Assembly (NCBI RefSeq): GCF_900564145.1
Contig: NZ_UOOB01000001.1
Location: 3,474,754-3,538,753 of the forward strand
Origin: Comamonas sp. lk
GTDB taxonomy: Bacteria > Pseudomonadota > Gammaproteobacteria > Burkholderiales > Burkholderiaceae_C
Direction: 5' to 3'
Length of the DNA: 64,000 bases
Each line of letters starts with the position of its first letter. Position 1 is the stretch's first letter. A program made the translations under genes and the position numbers. Of this stretch, positions 60,290 through 64,000 are shown in pieces. The notes under the pieces are model-generated. The model saw nothing but the letters and a program-made list of their open reading frames with translations. It searched no databases and had not been told where the DNA came from.

Positions 60290-61396
60290 ATGCTGACTAT
60301 TTTCACGGGCAACCCTGGCGCGGGAAAAACGGCGTCCATGATCGACCTAGTGATGCGCGAATTGAAGGATCGCCCCTTGTTCGTGCATTTCGATGAAGCT
60401 GAACGTATGAGGCCAGAGCAAAAGCTCTTGGCTGAAACGCTTCAACTCCCGCATACGCGCTGCAATGCCCGAAACTGGTTTGATGAAGTGCCGGACGGGG
60501 CTGTCCTGCTGATTGATGAGGCCCAGGGGTGCTTTAGACCCCGTGGCTCGGGCTCAGCGGTTCCCAAAGCTATTCAAGCATTTGAGACCCACAGGCATGC
60601 GGGTATTGACGTGTTCTTTACCACTCAAGGCCCGCGGCTGGTTGATTCGAATCTGCGTTCCTTGATAGGTCGGCACGTTCATATCAGAGATACCGGTTGG
60701 CTTGGCCGCTGGTGGTACGAATGGCCTGAGTGCAATGCAGAACTGCGTTGGCAAAAGTGCGAAAACAAGCGGCGCTATAAGCTCCCAAAGAGAGTTTTTG
60801 AGTTCTATAAATCTGCAAACGAGCACACAAAAGTACCGCGTAAGGTGCCGCCTTTGGTGTTCATGTGTGCTGCCGCCATCGTGTCTTGTGTAGGCTTGCT
60901 GGCCTGGAATTTTTACAAGCCCAAGTCTGAGCCCCAGAAGCTTCAGGCCCTGGAACAGTCCCAGACTGTTGCGGGGTCTGCGCCAATTCAAACGCCCAAG
61001 ATCTACGATTTTGCAGAGTTCACGCCGCGCGTGAGTTACAGACCTGAGACTGCGCCGGCCTATGACCAAGTAAGGCAGATTGTTGTGATGCCGCTGGTGA
61101 TCGGCGGCGTGTGTAATGAGCGCAAATGCGTCTGCACCACCCAGCAAGGGACTGATGCAGGGCTTACTCGCAAAGAGTGCGAGGACTGGCTAGAAAAACG
61201 CCCATTTGATCCCTACACCGTGCCCCTGCCTCCACAGCAGGTCCAGCAGAAGCCCGTGCAACAGGTGAAGGAGGATGAAGGGGTGCGCAGCGTTCCTATG
61301 CCTACAGCTCCTGTTAAACAGGTCGGAGAGGTCACTATTCATGAGGTCAATAAAGCAGCGCGCACTGGGCGGCTTTCTGAACTCGGAACTCTCTAA
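60290..61396 (+). CDS. Zot domain protein, phage assembly ATPase (pI-like)
   Basis: Inner-membrane assembly motor of 368 residues. Walker A is GNPGAGKT at 7-14 and Walker B is VLLIDEAQ at 72-79. A membrane segment lies at about 188-208, followed by a periplasmic part with a cysteine-rich stretch (CNERKCVC) and a proline-rich tail. It drives extrusion of the phage filament, probably through a host secretin because no pIV gene is present. Confidence 0.93.
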   Translation: MLTIFTGNPGAGKTASMIDLVMRELKDRPLFVHFDEAERMRPEQKLLAETLQLPHTRCNARNWFDEVPDGAVLLIDEAQGCFRPRGSGSAVPKAIQAFETHRHAGIDVFFTTQGPRLVDSNLRSLIGRHVHIRDTGWLGRWWYEWPECNAELRWQKCENKRRYKLPKRVFEFYKSANEHTKVPRKVPPLVFMCAAAIVSCVGLLAWNFYKPKSEPQKLQALEQSQTVAGSAPIQTPKIYDFAEFTPRVSYRPETAPAYDQVRQIVVMPLVIGGVCNERKCVCTTQQGTDAGLTRKECEDWLEKRPFDPYTVPLPPQQVQQKPVQQVKEDEGVRSVPMPTAPVKQVGEVTIHEVNKAARTGRLSELGTL

Positions 61397-61578
61397 CGTC
61401 GCTTGCGGCGGTACTGCTTAGCGTTGTAGGTCGTGGACAGGGGGTTAAATGCCTGCTGTTCTTTTTTGGAGCGCAACTCCAAAAACGGCTTTTGCTTCCT
61501 GGCTTTGCGTCGCGCGAAAAGCCAGAAAACGAGGGCTAGTGCAACTAGGCTCAGGATGATGGTTTTTTGCTCGAGCAT
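61393..61578 (-). CDS. Small basic membrane protein, opposite strand
   Basis: Open frame of 61 codons with an N-terminal membrane segment (IILSLVALALVFWLF) and a strongly basic tail ending YRRKRR. It is convergent with zot and overlaps its stop by four bases. It could be real, but the ribosome-binding site is weak (TTAGG). Confidence 0.4.
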   Translation of the reverse strand: MLEQKTIILSLVALALVFWLFARRKARKQKPFLELRSKKEQQAFNPLSTTYNAKQYRRKRR

Positions 61579-61973
61579 GGCCTAAGTGTATCTGGGGGTA
61601 TCGGGGGCTTGCCCCTGATGATCACTCGTCCTCGCGTAAATGGCCCGTCGCCAAGATAGTTGCACCAGGTCGCGCGCCTGTTGCCTGCAAAGTTAGTTTG
61701 ACCTGGTCAAAGCATGGTGCTTCCGCATACCTCGCATGGGCGGGTGCTGGACGGAACGCAATTAGGCTGCAAACCGATGCGACTGAATCACTCGCTTGAA
61801 AAACCGGTATTGGCGCGATAGCGCTTCCAATATCTAAAGACCAAGTGATTATTCTTTTTTACGAACAATGCATTATTGCTATAAAACACATAGCAATTTA
61901 GTTAATTAAAGGATCGAAAAACAACTAAATAAATAGCATTACCGCATTACTACAGCACGGAGAATTTAGAAAA
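61579..61973. other. Phage non-coding region with possible origin/packaging structures
   Basis: The 395 bp contain a GC-rich hairpin (TCGGGGGC/GCCCCTGA, 61601-61618) and an 8-bp inverted repeat ACCAGGTC/GACCTGGT (61664-61671, 61700-61707), then an AT-rich stretch (about 61840-61973) that probably carries the recombinase promoter. Such a gap is where filamentous phages usually keep replication origin and packaging signal; neither can be proven here. Confidence 0.5.
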
Positions 61974-62618
61974 ATGTTGGTCGGTTATGCACGAGTTTCT
62001 ACAAAAGATCAGGAGACCTATCTCCAGCAAGATGCACTCAAAAATGCTGGGGTCGAGAAGATTTATCAGGAGAAGGCAAGTGCCGTCAGTTCCAGGCCTG
62101 AGTTGCAGGCCTGCTTGGCATCGCTGAGTGAAGGAGATGTGCTGGTCGTCTACAAGATGGATCGGGTAGCACGATCACTGAAGGATCTGCTTGTGATCCT
62201 TGACCGGATCTCAGCCGCCGGTGCATCCATCAGATCGCTTACCGAACCGCTGGATACGCGCGGTCCTATTGGCATGTTCATGGTTCAGGTGCTTGGCGCT
62301 GTCGCTCAGCTTGAGCGGTCCATCATTCGGGAACGCACGGTTGCAGGCCAGGTGGCTGCTTGGAAGAGAGGTCAGGTCTTTGGAAGGCCTAAAAGACTCA
62401 CGCCGGAGCAAGAGATCGCGATGCTGGCTCGCTACGACGAAAAAATTGACAAGGACACAGGGAAGCGACTGAGCCAACCGAAAGTTGCCAAGGAGTTCGG
62501 TGTCTCCCTGATCGTACTGCGCAGGCTGCTAGACGAGCGCAACGGGAAGATCAATACAGGACGTTACCCTGTGCTCAGCAAATACGTTGCAAAACGACCT
62601 CAAGGCACGGAAGAATAG
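61974..62618 (+). CDS. Serine recombinase, probable phage integrase
   Basis: Small resolvase/invertase-type recombinase of 214 residues. The nucleophile is S9 in YARVSTKDQ, the catalytic arginine region is KMDRVARSLKDL, and VAQLERSIIRERTVAGQ marks the long E helix. A short C-terminal HTH (about 166-188, PKVAKEFGVSLIVLRRLLDE) follows. It lacks the large C-terminal domain of phage large serine integrases. It ends 15 bp from the right att core, so it is the likely integrase of this prophage. Confidence 0.88.
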   Translation: MLVGYARVSTKDQETYLQQDALKNAGVEKIYQEKASAVSSRPELQACLASLSEGDVLVVYKMDRVARSLKDLLVILDRISAAGASIRSLTEPLDTRGPIGMFMVQVLGAVAQLERSIIRERTVAGQVAAWKRGQVFGRPKRLTPEQEIAMLARYDEKIDKDTGKRLSQPKVAKEFGVSLIVLRRLLDERNGKINTGRYPVLSKYVAKRPQGTEE

Positions 62619-62633
62619 GCGCTTTATCTGTTC

Positions 62634-62641
62634 GTTTTCAT
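62634..62641. repeat. Right att core (attR)
   Basis: Second copy of GTTTTCAT. The host sequence right of it, read on the minus strand, supplies a -10-like TATTAT (62668-62663) and a GAGAGAA ribosome-binding site (62655-62649) that would precede the rlmE start codon in an empty site. Confidence 0.7.
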
Positions 62642-62672
62642 GCTGGATTCTCTCAGCCTCGATAATACGGGT
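62642..62672. promoter_or_regulatory. Displaced rlmE promoter/RBS and yhbY promoter remnant
   Basis: The 31 bp between attR and yhbY contain GATAAT (62661-62666) facing yhbY and the overlapping TATTAT facing the old rlmE. With the -10 only seven bases from the yhbY ATG and no ribosome-binding site, yhbY mRNA might be leaderless. In the lysogen the rlmE half points into the recombinase gene end. Confidence 0.45.
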
Positions 62673-63143
62673 ATGCCCCAAATTCAATTAACTCCCGCCG
62701 AGCGCCGGGAACAACGCGCCGAAGCACACCATTTGGACCCCGTGGTCCTGATTGGCGGTGACGGTTTGACACCTGCCGTCCAGAAGGAAGTGGATGCAGC
62801 CCTCAACGCACACGGCCTGATCAAGGTCCGCGTTTTTGGTGACGACCGCGCAGCCCGCGAACAGATGTATCAGACTCTGTGCGACGAGCTGGGCGCCGCC
62901 CCCATCCAACACATCGGCAAGCTGCTCGTGCTGTGGCGTCCCATGCCAGAGAAAGAGCGCCGTCATGACGAAGACCGCATGCCCGGCCCACGCGACATCA
63001 AGGTGCTCAAGTTCGGCCGTACCGGAACCAAGCCTGAAGTCAAGCAGATCCGCGTGCTTGGCAATCAACGCCTGACAGCCGGCGGCACGATCAAACGTTC
63101 CAAGCCCAAGCAAAAGTCGGTCAAGAAAGGCCGCTTGGACTAA
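62673..63143 (+). CDS. yhbY: YhbY-like (CRS1-YhbY) RNA-binding protein
   Basis: Protein of 156 residues with the KH-like CRS1-YhbY domain at about 5-95 (LTPAERREQRAEAHHLDPVVLIGGDGLT). It has a longer basic C-terminal tail than E. coli YhbY. Family members associate with 50S ribosome precursors, in keeping with its usual neighbour rlmE, a 50S methyltransferase. The start at 62673 (MPQIQLTP) is favoured; the ATG at 62640 overlaps the att core. Confidence 0.9.
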   Translation: MPQIQLTPAERREQRAEAHHLDPVVLIGGDGLTPAVQKEVDAALNAHGLIKVRVFGDDRAAREQMYQTLCDELGAAPIQHIGKLLVLWRPMPEKERRHDEDRMPGPRDIKVLKFGRTGTKPEVKQIRVLGNQRLTAGGTIKRSKPKQKSVKKGRLD

Positions 63144-63211
63144 TTTTCCTCCAAGCATCCAGCCTTCCAGGCGCTTTGCGCCTTCTTTCCTACTGCTGAG
63201 ACATCTCACCA

Positions 63212-63979
63212 ATGGTCCAGACCACACCGCTGCCAACGCAGCAACGCCATATCCTTTGCATGAAATGGGGTACCAAGTACGGCCCGGAGTACGTCAACCG
63301 TCTCTACGCCATGGTGCGCCGCCATCTCAAGGGAGATTTTCGCTTTGTTTGCCTGACCGACAATACGGAAGGGATTCGTGAAGAGGTGGAGTGCTTCCCC
63401 ATTCCTGACCTCAACATCCATCTGGCACCGGGCCAGCGCGATGGCGCCTGGAAAAAGCTCACCACTTTTGAAGGCGACCTGTACGGCTTGAAAGGCGTGG
63501 CTCTGTTCCTGGATCTGGATGTGGTGGTGGTCGGCAGCCTTGATGATTTCTTCACCCAAAGCGGTGAATTCCTCATCATCCACGATTACCCGCGTTTCTG
63601 GCGCTTCGGCGAACGGATTGTGGGTAATTCTTCGGTCTATCGCTTTCAGCTCGGAGCACATGCCGATGTGCTGGAAAATTTTCGCTCCCATACCGAGCAA
63701 TTGCGCGCCCAGTATCGCAACGAGCAGGAATACCTGTCGCACTTTTTGCACAAGCAAGGCAAGCTGGCCTACTGGCCGGCCTCCTGGTGCCCTAGCTTCA
63801 AGTACTACTGCATTCCTGCCTGGCCGACCAATTACTGGAAAGAGCCCGTGCCGCCGAAAGATGCGCGCATTGTGATCTTCCACGGAGAAGTCAACCCGCC
63901 GGATGCCCTGGAAGGCCGTCGCAACAAACGTTTTCGCCATATCCAGCCGGCACGATGGATTGCCAAGGCCTGGGGTTGA
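63212..63979 (+). CDS. Glycosyltransferase-like protein
   Basis: Protein of 255 residues with an N-terminal nucleotide-binding-like fold and a DxD-type metal site in LFLDLDVVVVGSLDDF. The late segment IVIFHGEVNPPDAL with conserved histidine resembles GT8-like transferases. No membrane segment is seen. The acceptor is unknown; a surface polysaccharide is plausible. Confidence 0.7.
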   Translation: MVQTTPLPTQQRHILCMKWGTKYGPEYVNRLYAMVRRHLKGDFRFVCLTDNTEGIREEVECFPIPDLNIHLAPGQRDGAWKKLTTFEGDLYGLKGVALFLDLDVVVVGSLDDFFTQSGEFLIIHDYPRFWRFGERIVGNSSVYRFQLGAHADVLENFRSHTEQLRAQYRNEQEYLSHFLHKQGKLAYWPASWCPSFKYYCIPAWPTNYWKEPVPPKDARIVIFHGEVNPPDALEGRRNKRFRHIQPARWIAKAWG

Positions 63980-64000
63980 TCTGCTGATCGGCCCTCAACC

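Larger units (their letters stand above)
55144..62641. mobile_element. Filamentous (inovirus) prophage
   Basis: About 7.5 kb bounded by the direct repeat GTTTTCAT (55144-55151 and 62634-62641). It has the inovirus order: regulator, Rep, ssDNA-binding protein, small membrane proteins, major coat, TspB/pIII-like adsorption protein, pVI-like protein, Zot/pI, then a serine recombinase. There are no defective genes, so it may be active. No pIV secretin gene is present, so a host secretin would be needed for exit. It lies between rlmE and yhbY, normally adjacent and divergent. Confidence 0.9.

Noticed and set aside
55144..62641. Integration at a dif site by host XerCD
   Set aside because: No dif-like 28-bp sequence at either end; the shared core is only 8 bp and a serine recombinase is encoded at the right end.
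55144..62641. Phage-borne toxin or secretin gene
   Set aside because: No pIV-like secretin and no recognisable toxin; the Zot domain here has the layout of the assembly ATPase pI rather than evidence of a toxin.

Overview
The window looks like chromosomal DNA of a GC-rich betaproteobacterium of the Comamonadaceae, probably Comamonas or a close relative. This is inferred from gene order (ilvB-ilvH-ilvC-pssA, gloB opposite methyltransferase-rnhA, pstS-C-A-B-phoU-phoB-phoR with ppx and ppk, yhbY opposite rlmE-ftsH-folP-glmM) and from protein style. No database search was possible.

Layout. 126-4700: branched-chain amino acid synthesis (ilvB, ilvH, ilvC) and pssA, all on the minus strand. 4969-8535: a sigma factor followed by DUF3619, DUF3106, RDD, diacylglycerol kinase and LOG-family genes, an envelope-flavoured run on the plus strand. 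8658-12056: P-II protein, NAD synthetase and a FemAB/GNAT-like protein. 12083-16065: two paralogous chemoreceptors. 16267-19262: pyrophosphatase, an Mpo1-like membrane protein, a Crp/Fnr regulator and DUF2889. 19407-22117: moaA and moeA for molybdenum cofactor. 22208-26169: thioredoxin-like protein, rnhA, methyltransferase, gloB and mltD. 26341-29661: recR, ybaB and dnaX, with the SRP RNA gene on the other side of dnaX. 30315-32774: CPBP-like membrane protein, two small membrane ORFs and a flavoprotein. 33060-35462: trxA, rho and bL31 type B. 35690-38781: a membrane glycosyltransferase-like protein and a MATE transporter. 38778-49833: the phosphate/polyphosphate block (phoR, phoB, phoU, pstBACS, ppx, ppk) with Pho-box-like direct repeats upstream of pstS and ppk. 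49993-55151: glmM, folP, ftsH and rlmE. 62673-63979: yhbY and a glycosyltransferase-like gene.

The accessory part is a complete filamentous (inovirus) prophage of about 7.5 kb at 55144-62641, lying between the normally adjacent divergent genes rlmE and yhbY. It carries an HTH repressor-like gene, Rep, a putative ssDNA-binding protein, a pVIII-like major coat protein, several small membrane proteins (one of only 22 codons), a TspB/pIII-like adsorption protein, a pVI-like protein, Zot/pI and a small serine recombinase next to the right end. An 8-bp direct repeat (GTTTTCAT) bounds it and contains the rlmE start codon.

The most interesting observation is at the junctions. The left att core lies inside the last codons of the phage repressor-like gene, so the final residues of the integrated form come from host DNA. 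Rejoining the two ends in silico gives an excised form in which the same gene runs 34 codons further, antisense to the end of the recombinase gene. Integration would therefore change the repressor C-terminus. It also cuts rlmE off from its own promoter and ribosome-binding site and places it directly behind the repressor gene. Outside the phage, notable points are an A9 slippage tract in dnaX at the gamma/tau boundary and a family of roughly 80-100 bp palindromic repeats, some inserted in frame in genes (moeA and the FemAB-like gene).
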